A stretch of 64,000 nucleotides of DNA. Origin: Adenanthera pavonina. Its lineage: Eukaryota; Streptophyta; Magnoliopsida; Fabales; Fabaceae. The notes below the pieces were generated by a model. The model had not been told where the DNA came from and ran no database searches. It worked only from the letters and a program-made list of their open reading frames with translations. Numbering within the stretch: the first letter of the stretch is position 1; every line of letters begins with the position of its first letter. The position numbers and the translations under genes were made by a program. Below are positions 23,168 through 34,581 of the stretch, piece after piece. The stretch spans positions 31,488,001 to 31,552,000 of the forward strand of contig JAIVEN010000001.1 in NCBI GenBank assembly GCA_026686845.1, in the 5' to 3' direction.

Positions 23168-25214
23168 CGCTCGAGAATGCAATCTAAGGTGGGTTATGGT
23201 AAATTCAAGAGAGAAGCCTCTTCCTTCATCTGCTTTGGGTGGTTTGCTCATTGTTAATGTGAATGTAGATAATGTTCTTGATTTGTGCTTGGTAAGGAAA
23301 ACAAGAGCAGCAGGTTCAATATGAGGAAGCAGAATGATTGTCAACTTCAACAATTTCGATTGAGACCTACATTGTGTCTCTTTGCTATTGACAATTTCTT
23401 TGTCTTTTATCTATGTTTTCACCCAGAGGGCATGCTACTAATTTGTCTCCATGCGACTGTCCGGGACAAAAGTTTTCGTGTAAAACAATGAGTAAATAAT
23501 AAAATTAAGAAATAGAATTGAATACTGCCACTATATGGTCTTAAATGGTCCACCTGTCTTATAAGACAAGTGACCCAATGCTGCTTAATATTTGTTGTCA
23601 CTATCTATACTATATATATATGTGGACTAGTATATTGTGTGTGTCTGTGTCATTGCAAGAAATGTATATGAAAGCTCCATTTGATATTTAAACATTTGTG
23701 AAAAGAACTTACCAAAAGAAGAGTTAAAACTTATAGGTACTGATCAACCCAGCATTGAGTTATAAATTTCTAAATAAGATATTGCAGGTGTAAATTAAAA
23801 CAGCCTCGGACAAATTGAATTAGAGTAAGGAACATTAGAAGCTTATCATTCAAGATTTCTACAAATTTAAGGTGTCGTCAAGTAATGACCAAGGTTTTGA
23901 AATGAATTATTGATCAAGATCAGGAGTACACTTTTCTTGAGTATTTCTATTTGCTGGGAGAGGCATGCAGTTTTGAAACATCGATCACTGATCAATTAAA
24001 ACAGCAAAGAGATCCTTATGGCCCGTTTTGTTTGAAACATATGGATAAAAGGACACAACCTAAGACAGGATTGAGTACGATTATTTAAAATTAAGCTCTT
24101 TGACGCTCGCAATTTGTTTGGAAAATAAGATGATCCTACTTTTGAGTCAAATCTGGCTGCACATGCAACGAATAGTTATAAAGGAAGTAATACATACAAT
24201 TCCTAGCCTTACGCAAATGTTTTTGACCAGCATACCATGAGTTTTAAATAATATTTTTAATGGTCCATCTAAATCACTAAATATCAATATAACGATCAAA
24301 AAATAAAATTGGTAATTGAGGAAAGAATCCAAATTTATTTTATAATCATAGCTTAACGCATTAAACCACCATCCAGCAATAGAAAGCTGAAGAATCATTG
24401 AATTTTTGGACAATGAATAACCGGGCGGTTTCCAAATGTTCTAAAAATGATCCAATGCAAAGAATGGGCCTAACATGAAAGGAAGATCCTCGTGATTCAT
24501 TTTGAGTTTTGAAATTTGTTTTACTACAAGTTTTTTTGCCTATCCGAAAATTCAATGATGCTTCACCTATTTGTTGCATGGTGGTGATTTAATGTGTCAC
24601 TGTTGTAACCTTTATTTTGTTGTTACATTGAGGAAATTTAAATTTTTGATCTCTATCTACTCTACTGCATTCCATTCTGGCTTTACCACCATCTAAGCCA
24701 ATCTTAGGTTATAACTTTTTTTCTTTTTACAAAAAAAATCCCAAGCTCATAGGGATCCTCATAAATCATGTAATCTTTCACAAATTAAAAAAAAAATCAA
24801 ATTGTTGAATTGCAAAATTAATGTTAAGAAAATAATCCACTTTCGGCAGAAAGGGCTCGGCCTCACTTTCAAGTTTCCAGCGCCTCTCATCAGTCATCGT
24901 TGCGTTTTCCTTTCCTCATTGCCGAGTTGTTAATTCAAAACTGTGACTCCTTACCCAAAAGAAATAAAAAATGAAAAATGAAATAAAACTCTGACTCAGA
25001 TGAGGTGCTTCCCGTTGTAGTCCCTGCTTTGGTTCTACTGTCTTTAGCTACCAAAGTCCTAAAACCATTGTGTTCAACGAATATACACTTCATATCAAGT
25101 ACTCTAATCTTCTTGTAAATGAATTCTGCTCCTGCTCCATGTCACACATTATAGTTCTGATAATTGGAAGAATTTCTTGCTAAGAAGGTCCCCGAAGAAC
25201 AGTATAAGGTAGAT
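23168..25214. other. Intergenic, upstream of the PPR gene
   Basis: No gene is recognised. The last few hundred bases should contain the PPR promoter and 5' UTR, but no clear core element stands out. Confidence 0.45.
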
Positions 25215-27869
25215 ATGCAGCTATGTAAGACAGCCGCAAGGATTTTTACCCCAAATGAACCATACCGCTTCCAAGAAATTTGCTTGCGGGTTTTATCTTT
25301 GTGCAAATCAAACTCCAGAAAAGAGGGAGTATGCGTTCACAGCCCAATAATCAAACTGGGTCTTCAATATGACATGTACCTGAACAACAATTTGTTATAT
25401 CTGTACGCCACATGCTTCGGAGTTGAACAAGCGCGCCACTTCTTTGATGAAATGCCTCAAAGAGATGTTGTGTCATGGACCTCGATTCTGTCTGCTTATG
25501 TCAGGAGCAGACATCATTATGAGGCTCTCGAGTTTTTTGGGATGATGCTACATTCTGGTCAATGCCCAAATGAGTTTACCTTGTCCAGTGCTCTAAGATC
25601 TTGTTCTGCTTTGGGAGAGTCTGGATATGGGGCTCAAATTCATGCCTCTACGGTGAAGCTTGGGTTGGAAATGAATCCTTTTGTGAATACCACTTTGATT
25701 GATTTGTACACCAGCTGTGATTGTTCTGTAGAAGCCTACAAATTACTCTCATCCAAGGAGCATGGTGATACTGTTTCTTGGACAACAATGATCTCTTCAT
25801 TAATTGAATCTCAAAAATGGAGTGAAGCTATACTACTTTACATTCGAATGATTAAAGCACCGGTTTATCCAAATGAGTTCACATTTGTTAAACTCTTAGA
25901 TGCATCTTGTTTTATTGGTTTCAGTTATGGGAAACTACTGCTTGCACATATATTCATGTTTGGTATTGAAATGAATGTAGTTTTGAAGACAGCCATTGTC
26001 AATATGTACTCAAAATTCAGAAAGATGGAAGATGCTATTAAGGTATCAAAACTAACACCTGAACATGATGTCTTCTTGTGGACCACCATTATTTCTGGTT
26101 TCACTAAAAGTTTGCAGGTCAGAGAGGCTGTTCATGCATTTCTTGATATGGAAATGTGTGGAGTTCTCCCAAATAATTATACATTTGCTAGTTTACTGAG
26201 TGCTGGCTCATCGGTTTTATCACTTGATCTGGGGGAACAGTTTCATTCACGGGTAATCATGGCTGGGTTAGAGGATGATGTTTATGTTGGAAATGCACTG
26301 GTTGATATGTACATGAAATGCTCCCCCAACACCACAAATGCCATGAAAGCTTTCAGAGAGATAACCTCACCAAACGTCATCTCTTGGACTTCTTTGATTG
26401 CTGGTTTTGCAGATCATGGTTTCGAAGAAGATGCTTTCCACTTGTTTGCAAAGATGCGAGCAGCTGGTGTGGAACCGAATTCCATTACACTATCTAGCAT
26501 CCTGAGGACCTACAGCAACATAAAGTCTCTTGGTCAAACAAAGAAACTTCATGCATATATTATCAAAACAAAAGCTGACAATGATATAGTTGTAGGGAAT
26601 GCTCTTGTAGACGCATATAGTGGACAGGGTATGGCAGATGATGCATGGTGTGTCATTGACACAATGGATCATAGAGATCCCATCACATACACAAGTTTAG
26701 TGGCGAGAATAAATCAGACGCGGGATTATGCGTTGGCATTAAATGTTATCACTCACATGTACAATGATGAGATTAAGATTGATGACTTTAGCTTGACGAG
26801 TTTTTTATCAGCAGCAGCTAGCTTGGGCACAACGGAAACAGGAAAGCAGCTACATTGTTATTCGGTCAAATCAGGTTTTGAGAACTACATCTCAGTTTCA
26901 AATAGCTTAGTTCACTTGTACAGCAAGTGTGGTAATATACATGATGCATATAGAGCTTTCATTAAAATTAATGAGCCTGATGTTGTATCATGGAATGCCT
27001 GGATTTCCGGGTTGGCATCAAATGGACATGTCTCTGATTCTCTTACTGCCTTTGATGACATGAGGCTTGCAGGAGTTGAGCCTGATTCGTTTACATTCTC
27101 GTCTCTGCTTTTTGCGTGCAGCCATGGTGGTTTAATTGATCTGGGCCTTGAGTATTTCCAAGCAATGGAAAAAACATACCATATAACACCAAACCTGGAT
27201 CACTATGTATGTTTGGTTGATCTTGTCGGAAGAGCTGGCCGTCTAGAGGAAGCTGTGGGAGTTATTGAAACAATGCCTTTCCGAGCAGACTCTATAATAT
27301 ACAAAACTCTTTTAAATGCCAGCAAGTTGCATGGAAATGTACCTCTGGCAGAAGACATGGCAAGGAGATGTCTGGAGCTTGATCCATCTGATCCTACAAT
27401 TTACTTGCTTCTTGCCAACTTATATGATAATGCAGGACTTGCTGATTTAAGTGACAAGACTCGCAGACTGATGAGAGATAGAGGTTTGAGGAAGAGTTCA
27501 TCTCAGTGCTGGATGGAAATAAGAAGCAAGATTTACCACTTCTCTGCTGGAGAATCACCGCATCCCCAAATGCACGAGATTAATGAAAAACTGAAGTTAC
27601 TTGTTACTGAATTTAAGAATCGAGGCTATCCATACATAGAGAGCCGAGATAAATTTCATCACCCAGAGCGAATCGCAGTTGCTTTTGGTCTTCTTAGTGT
27701 ACCTAAAAGGGCTCCAATACGTATAAACAAGAACATGCACATATGCCCAGATTGCCACGACTTCATAATGCTTGTAACACAACTGGTTGGTAGGGAGATT
27801 ATAGTGAGAGATGGGAGCAAGATTCATTTGTTTCAGAAGGGCCAGTGTTCTTGCAGAGGTCAATGGTAA
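25215..27869 (+). CDS. PLS-class PPR protein with E/DYW domain, At5g52850-like
   Basis: An organelle RNA-binding protein of the editing-factor type. The frame is open from 25164, but the codon there is TTG directly after a TAA, so the first in-frame ATG is 25215 (MQLCKTAARIF), giving 884 aa in one exon. Most of the protein is PPR repeats of the PLS type (for example DVVSWTSILSAYVRS, then PNEFTLSSALRSCSALG). E/E+ motifs follow (CWMEIRSKIYHFSAGE), then a DYW deaminase-like region: HPE at 816-818 (usual HSE), C844 and C847 (CPDCH), H871, C878 and C880. The last three residues are GQW instead of DYW. No obvious transit peptide is seen at this start. It lies next to NDUFA5, as At5g52850 lies next to At5g52840. 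The specific RNA target is unknown; that it edits RNA is inferred. Confidence 0.93.
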   Translation: MQLCKTAARIFTPNEPYRFQEICLRVLSLCKSNSRKEGVCVHSPIIKLGLQYDMYLNNNLLYLYATCFGVEQARHFFDEMPQRDVVSWTSILSAYVRSRHHYEALEFFGMMLHSGQCPNEFTLSSALRSCSALGESGYGAQIHASTVKLGLEMNPFVNTTLIDLYTSCDCSVEAYKLLSSKEHGDTVSWTTMISSLIESQKWSEAILLYIRMIKAPVYPNEFTFVKLLDASCFIGFSYGKLLLAHIFMFGIEMNVVLKTAIVNMYSKFRKMEDAIKVSKLTPEHDVFLWTTIISGFTKSLQVREAVHAFLDMEMCGVLPNNYTFASLLSAGSSVLSLDLGEQFHSRVIMAGLEDDVYVGNALVDMYMKCSPNTTNAMKAFREITSPNVISWTSLIAGFADHGFEEDAFHLFAKMRAAGVEPNSITLSSILRTYSNIKSLGQTKKLHAYIIKTKADNDIVVGNALVDAYSGQGMADDAWCVIDTMDHRDPITYTSLVARINQTRDYALALNVITHMYNDEIKIDDFSLTSFLSAAASLGTTETGKQLHCYSVKSGFENYISVSNSLVHLYSKCGNIHDAYRAFIKINEPDVVSWNAWISGLASNGHVSDSLTAFDDMRLAGVEPDSFTFSSLLFACSHGGLIDLGLEYFQAMEKTYHITPNLDHYVCLVDLVGRAGRLEEAVGVIETMPFRADSIIYKTLLNASKLHGNVPLAEDMARRCLELDPSDPTIYLLLANLYDNAGLADLSDKTRRLMRDRGLRKSSSQCWMEIRSKIYHFSAGESPHPQMHEINEKLKLLVTEFKNRGYPYIESRDKFHHPERIAVAFGLLSVPKRAPIRINKNMHICPDCHDFIMLVTQLVGREIIVRDGSKIHLFQKGQCSCRGQW

Positions 27870-28464
27870 ATTTCCATAGACAGAATCTCTGTCTGTTTTG
27901 TCTGCAACAAAAATGAATCTATGTAACATGCAAGGTGAATTATGGAGGAAAGAAGACGAAATTCACACTGCTACAAACTGCCTATGCTGTGGGATTATGC
28001 TTGGGTTTCTATCATCACTCAAGTTGCTTATTTTCTATTTGGGGTTAGACTTACCTTCTTCCTGGAGATTGATGGAAACAATGTAGATGATATGGAGATG
28101 CAGATCAAGAGATGTCTAGTCGTTTCTCTCCAGTCTCCAATTATTGGGTTACTTTTTCATAAACAAAATTTACTGTCACTGATGCATCGAAACTTCGGCT
28201 AATCTACACCAACTATCACTTAACCTTGAGATTCAATCACTCAAATTTCAAAATTGACTATGATAATATCTTGAGATTGGGCATTCTTAGACTTTTCACT
28301 TGAGTTATCAAATCTTAAGGACCACTTAAATATGACTTGAACTGTTTACATTTTCAACGTTATTTTCATTTCTTAAATAAAAATGCATTTTTTTTAACTT
28401 ACAATAAAAAATTAAAAGAAAAAGTAAATTTAAAATTAAAATTTAAATAGTTCGTTTGAGTCTG
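27870..28464. other. PPR 3' flank
   Basis: Probably 3' UTR to about 28200, then AT-rich intergenic sequence. No gene seen. Confidence 0.4.
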
Positions 28465-31400
28465 AATGTATGTAAATGTTAAATCGAGTAAAAAATTATT
28501 TACTCAACTCTAAAAGTGATTTTGGTAAAAAAAAAAACTCTAAAAGTGATCCAATTCCTTTCATTGAGATATTGCATTCGATCTTTTGTTAATTTCTTAT
28601 AATTGTTATGGCAAAATTTTAGTTTTTTTAATTATTCAAAATAAATTCATAAATTGAAAGAGTTATTTTTAATTTATCATAACTATTAAAAAAAAAAAGC
28701 TCATGTTCATGCTGATAACTTTTTATAAATAATCTAAACACTACTATGCATCGATGTCCGTACTCGCATGGAAATCACTTTTAGTCTGCAAATCAAGGAA
28801 CACAAGTTGCAACAACTAAGCGAAATATTAATCCCGTCCAAGAATTCAAGGGCAACACAACAGAAGGCTCTAGACCCTCGATATGAATTTACACATTTGC
28901 GCAAGAACAAATATAACAAAGGGCCGGAGCAATAAAAACATCACATGGTTTTGCTTGTTAAGCAAGATTATTACATAATCCTGTTAAGGTTAAATAAGAT
29001 CCTACACATTCTTCGAGAAAAAAAAAAACCTCTTGCTCAAGTCTCAGACTTCCATACCATGTATAACAATTTAAGCAAAGTAAAAATTAAAGTACAGTCA
29101 AATTCAGAAACCAAAGCTCTAAAAAGATGAGGCTCCACAGCATTATATTATGCCTTAGATGGTGATTCACCAGAGCTGACTGCAGAAGCATCCTCTTTGG
29201 GCTTTGATGTAACTGCCTCCAGCGTCTTGTAAAATTCTTCAGGAAGGGGAGGAGGTCGATGTTGAGGAACATGCTTAGGAATTGGTGCATCATTCTCAAT
29301 CAGCTCACATTCATAATCATCAGGGACACCCCATGGATCCCACTCTGCGATCAAACATATAACTTAGTCTACAAATAAAATCCATCATTTTCCGTTATCA
29401 GTTGATGCTAAAAGCTTCAAGGGGCGATCATTGAAATCACATATGTTGTTTACATTAATACAATAACGCATAACAGATCGTCCGCAAAGAGACAATTTAC
29501 TAATTACTCTCTTCGATCCATAATATAGGATCATTTTAACTGAATCACATAAATTAAGGTGGGGAATCAAAATTAGTTAGCAACCTTAATTTTTTTCAAA
29601 AATCATAATGTCTTTATAAAGGTACCCTCATTGAATTTTATTGCAAAAAATGATCCATTTAATTCTCTGAGTATAAAAGAGTGAGTGAGCTCTATTTTCT
29701 AAAGCACCTTGTGATGAATTAAATATTGGTATTTTTTGATAATACATAATAAATACTACATCGCATTCTAAAAAAAGTCATGTATTTAGGACCAGAGGTG
29801 TAAAACAATGATAATGATACAATAACATACTCCAGAGATGCTTGCTAATTTTTTTTTCTTTTCTTTCTTCTTTTTGTGGTGGTGGGGGGATAACAGATGC
29901 TTAGTAGCCTAGATCACAGTATCTGCATACTTTTCATTGGAATTCAGTTTGACCTTATCGTGTAATGTAATTTATTAATACAAAGTCAAGAAATGGTAAC
30001 AAAATGCTGGGGATATAAGCTGCAAGCGTGCATCCATAATCAGTTCAAACCAAGATCTACCAAATTCACCAATAACAACATTTAATTTTAAGATTGGATA
30101 GAGAATTTTCAAATTTACACCAGGCCTCCCACTGAAATGAATACTCATTCAAGTATAGACATGTATTAAAACAAGCAATGAGTTTATAAAGCCATAAATT
30201 GTCCTAGATTCAAGTGGTTATTGAGAGACCAATCCTAGCATATTATCAAACCTGAAGCTCAGTTCACTTCTTAATCTAAGGCCTCAAATATTCAGATTTG
30301 ATGTTTGAGCGAATATTTAGGAGTTTGTTCCAAAGAGAAGCACCACCTTCTCAAATTCAAGTAATGCATTAACGGGAAGAAATCTAGGACCATTTGGCTC
30401 CGCACTGACATGAGTTTTACAAAATCTACTGTTTTATTTTACAGATCATAATAAATATTCCATGAGAAGACAATACAGGCACCTAGAGATATCTTCAATG
30501 CAAATTATGACTACTCTACCTAATATTTCTCATCACATTGATCAGTTACCAATCATAATATTGCCAATACTTCAAATTTGTAAGAGCCACATAGCATACA
30601 AAAACGAAAATAGAGAAATTAGAGTGCCTAGACCAGAACAAAAAGAATGAATAAATAAATTGCTCCAACAGGAAGTGGTACAAGTACACCAGCACATTAG
30701 ATGTACCCAATATTATGCACAACTGCAAAAGATTGTTCATCAAACATTGGGTTATGATATGTATCCCATAATATACAAGTACCTGTTCATAGTTTGATCA
30801 TGATACAAAAATTCTCATGTCTGAGTACTTGAAAAATCAAAATAATCATTGCTACGTTATACCTAAAGTAATGTAATAAATATTTATGAAGAATAACTAA
30901 ATAAAACAAGGCCCCGGGCGCTGCCTGGGGGTGGGGGGATGGGCGCCATATTAAAAAAATATGCTAATGACACTGGGATTATATATGAAACTAGCAGGAT
31001 CTCATGGAGCATTTTGTTAAATATTAAATTGGCCAAAGCGTATCTCCTTTGATCTGATAGGGCTGTTAGTATTTATGTCTTAAATTAGGGCCACAACCCT
31101 GCAGGCTACTACAATTTATGAAAGAAGTCTACCCTGTAAAAGTTTGAGTCTTTTGACTTAAAAAATGCATGTTAGACCAAAAAAGATGAAGGAAGTAAGA
31201 AACTTCCAACCAATTTGATAGTTTGATAATCAGTTGTTAGTTTTAATTCCATATTATCTTCAGTTATTGTATAATGCCTTGCAGTTTAAACAAGAAGGAG
31301 AAAAAAGTAGGAATGCTTCTTGAAACATGCAATAATAATGCGACAACACAATTTTCAAAGTTAAAACAGATCGAGTGAAAGAGGCAACCCCAACAGAGTT

Positions 31401-32412
31401 GTCTATCAGGTCAAAGATCAAGGCACGTTGTATGACATAAACTAAAATATTTTCCCAAGCCACCTAATTTTTGTGTTCTTTTACTTTATTTTCTCCATTC
31501 TATGAGCATCAAAATACATCACACTTTCATATTACTTTGTCTTCCCTTGAGAGAAAACAGGGTAAACGTCCATTTCTATTCGAACCAAGATAAATTCATC
31601 GATCCTAATAACTTCTAAGCTCAAAACAAGAATTTACCATGAAACTATTCAATCTAAGGAGATACAGAATTTACCAAAACAAACGGAAGATTAAAGACCA
31701 AACAAAAGGAGGATAACATCCTAGTGTTGCTAATTAACATTCCGTGAAGACGAAATCAACAGAGGCGCACCATAACAGCATGTAGACTCATTTCTATGAA
31801 CAACACAAATACATCAATGCAGTTTAATCAGCATACTCTTCCACACACATGCTTCATTATTTTCAAACTGATCGATACCTATCATTTTGCCAATGAGCTT
31901 GAGCTCATCCCGAGCCTCCTCGATGAGCTCCTCCACCTGGCCACAACCAAGGCGCTTCTCGATCATTTCCCAATCTTCCTCTTCCTGGCAAGCCTTCAGC
32001 CTGTGGCGCGTGAAGCTCTCCACAGCCTTACGGTAGCCCTCATCCTCAGGGACGGCCTGGATCTCCTTGAGGGTTTTGGTGTAGAGGCCGATGAGAACTT
32101 CTCGCGCGTTCGGCACCACATCAAGCCCTACAATTCCCGTCGTCTGCTTCACCTTGGCCATCAATGGCCGCGCGACTGCCCGTAGGAACATCCTCGTGAA
32201 CTTACCGTGCGTCCCACTGAATCACGGCCTGCTCTGTCGTTCTGTGAGTTTCTTTCTCGAATTAACTCGGTTTCTGGCTAGACTTAACACTGGATTAGAA
32301 TACGGGGCTGCTCCGAATTCTTTTTCGGGTCATGTGATGTCGGGTTTGGGTTGAAACCAGCGACTTGGGCTTGTCAAATTGCTTATCTTGGACAAGACAT
32401 AATACTATTTTT
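28465..32412. repeat. Tandem segmental duplication, copy 1
   Basis: This segment aligns along its length with 33955-38738. Shared text starts with AAATGTTAAATC near 28473 and 33956, covers both NDUFA5 exons, the intron and the upstream region, and ends after CAATTGC/AAATTGC and TTGGACAAGACATAAT near 32412 and 38738. Copy 2 is longer mainly because of an RTE LINE in the intron and about 140 bp extra near 38545-38698. Divergence is moderate, with many small indels in the non-coding parts. The neighbouring PPR gene is not duplicated within the window. Confidence 0.9.
29148..32191 (-). CDS. NDUFA5: NDUFA5 (complex I 1-alpha subunit 5), copy 1
   Basis: Accessory subunit of mitochondrial NADH:ubiquinone oxidoreductase, in the matrix arm. 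Two exons on the minus strand: 31879-32191 (ATG at 32191, 104 codons plus one base, donor ATAG|GTATCG) and 29345 down-stream acceptor GCAG|AG with exon 29148-29344, ending in TAA 29148-29150. The split codon is GAG, giving KMI-E-WDPWGVPDDYECEL. The product is 169 aa, the usual plant length, starting MFLRAVARPLMAKVKQTTGI and carrying the invariant-looking EEDWEMIEKRLGCGQVEELI. The C terminus is SGESPSKA. The intron is 2534 bp. No breaks are seen, so it is probably functional. It matches the At5g52840 type and lies beside the PPR gene as in Arabidopsis. Confidence 0.95.
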
Positions 32413-33954
32413 TGGCCAAAACTGGGCAAGACATGGTGAATGTTGGGGATTATTGCATAAACCCAACACAAACAATTGGTGCATCGCTTTGTATCAAAAT
32501 GATCGTTATTTTAGAATTTTAATTGAATATTAATTATTTTTATATCATTTTAACCCTTTATTGATGAAACCAGTCTAGGTAGAATCCATGTGTGTATTAA
32601 AATCTTAATATGAGGATATTTTAGTCAAATACCATAAGATTTTGTTAGAATCTAAACTATTTAATAACTTTTTTAATATGTATACATAATTTCGAAGGGA
32701 TGATCATTTTGAAATGGATGGAATCCTTCATGTCTTGAAAATTTCATCCACTTTCGGTTGAGTACCTTGAGATTGTTACCATTTTTAAAGTTGAGTCACG
32801 TGATATTTTCATTACATTCACCTTAAGATCCACAAAAAATAAATCAATCTTATATTAATATTAACGTTCTTGAGATCTCCGCTTTAACAAGTTTATAACT
32901 TCTGCTATTTACCTTATGATTGCCTGCACATAAATTGCTCAAATGGATGCTAATATCTTTGAGAGGATTCTAAAAGGAATTAGTTGAACTTGGAGTGCTT
33001 CTTGATCCCAGATATACTTTCATTCTATCATATTTTCAATCTTTATGTTGCTTATTCTCTATCGTAATTTGTTTATAACTTTTATCATATATAGTCCCTT
33101 AAATTTTCACCCATATTATTGAGTCCCTTGAGATCTTTGTATACATAGATATTTGCCATATCTTTAAATCAAGTTTTTGGTTTAATTTAATTAATTTCTT
33201 GTTTGATGAGTTCTTCTATAGCAATTTGAGTCTTTCAAAAAAATCAACATTTATGTCTAGCATCCTTCGAAATCCTCATCAAGTCTAATGTGAAACTAGA
33301 AAATTTCTGACAAGCCAAACATGAGTATTTTAAAATCGTTATCTTTCATTATTTGAGTATGTAAAAAATTTAGAAATATAGACATCGATTTCTGAGACTA
33401 TATATGCCAAGAGAAATAAATTGCGAGCACTTAATGGAACAAAAAAAAATCAGTTAGATCATATTTTTGTTTAAGTTTATTATCTTATCATGGTCACTTA
33501 ATTTGATTCCCCTTCTTTTCGATTCACTTGAAATATTTGTGAGTATAGTTTGGATTTGTCCATTATAAAGTATCCGTTTTGCTTAACTTAAGCTTCTAAA
33601 AATCTCATGTTTAGTTTAATTTATATTCTTTGAAATGTTCAGTTTGTTACCCACAAATTGCTAGAGAAGAAGAATAAGAAGGAGAAAGTGAGATTGAAGC
33701 AACCTGAATTGTGCAACAACAAAACTCACTTCTGTTGATGGGACATTTAGTATATGATAAAATTTTTGTTATGATACGTAACTACATCTGTAAGAGTTTT
33801 TTAAACTATAAGTTCTATCTTAATTCTGGTAATAAACTCTTAAGACAAAACTTACTTAAGCTTTCATCATTCTTTAAAAAAATACAATCAAGATAATTAT
33901 AAAAATATAATTTCTATGAAAACCTATTTCGAAAAATAATCCAGACACAATACA
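32413..33954. other. Spacer between the two duplicated units
   Basis: AT-rich, with no gene or transposon end recognised. Confidence 0.45.
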
Positions 33955-34581
33955 AATGTTAAATCAAGTAAAAATTTCTTTGATTCCAAATCCTTTCATT
34001 CAGATATTGTTTTCAATGTATTGTTAATTTCTTAGAATTGTTACGGAAAAATTTTACTACTTTTCAATTATTCAAAATTAATTCATAAATTGAAAAAGCT
34101 ATGTTTAATTTATCACAACTTTTTTTTTTAAAAAAAAGCTCGCGTTTATGCGGATAGCTTTTTATAAATAGTATTATAACACAATTATGCATCAATGTAA
34201 GTACCAGCCTGGAAAGCACTTTTATTCTGCAAATCAAGGAATACAAATTGCAACAACTAAGCAAAACATTAATCCCGTCCAAGAATTCAAGGGCAACACA
34301 ACAGGAGGCTCTAGGCCCCCGATATGAATTTACACAATTGTGCAAGAACAAAATTTACAATGGGCCGGAGCAATAAAAGCGTCAAATGGTTTTGCTTGTT
34401 ATGCAAGATTATTCCATAATCCTGTTTAGGTTAAATAAGATCCAACACTTTCTTCAACAAAACTCTTGCTTAAGTCTGAAACTTCCATACCATGTATAAC
34501 AACTAAAGGACAGTAAAAATTAAAGTACAGTCAAATTCAGAAACCAAAGCTCTAACAAAGATGAGGCTCCAGATCATTATG

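Noticed and set aside
23048..23257. Short open frame near the right end of the gypsy LTR
   Set aside because: It overlaps the LTR edge and its target duplication and has no family resemblance.
25164..25214. Seventeen-codon N-terminal extension of the PPR protein
   Set aside because: The frame there opens with TTG right after a TAA stop and has no ATG before 25215, so the ATG at 25215 was chosen.
31796..32354. Plus-strand open frames over NDUFA5 exon 1 (also 37948-38542)
   Set aside because: They are antisense shadows of the well-supported minus-strand exon, present in both copies for that reason.
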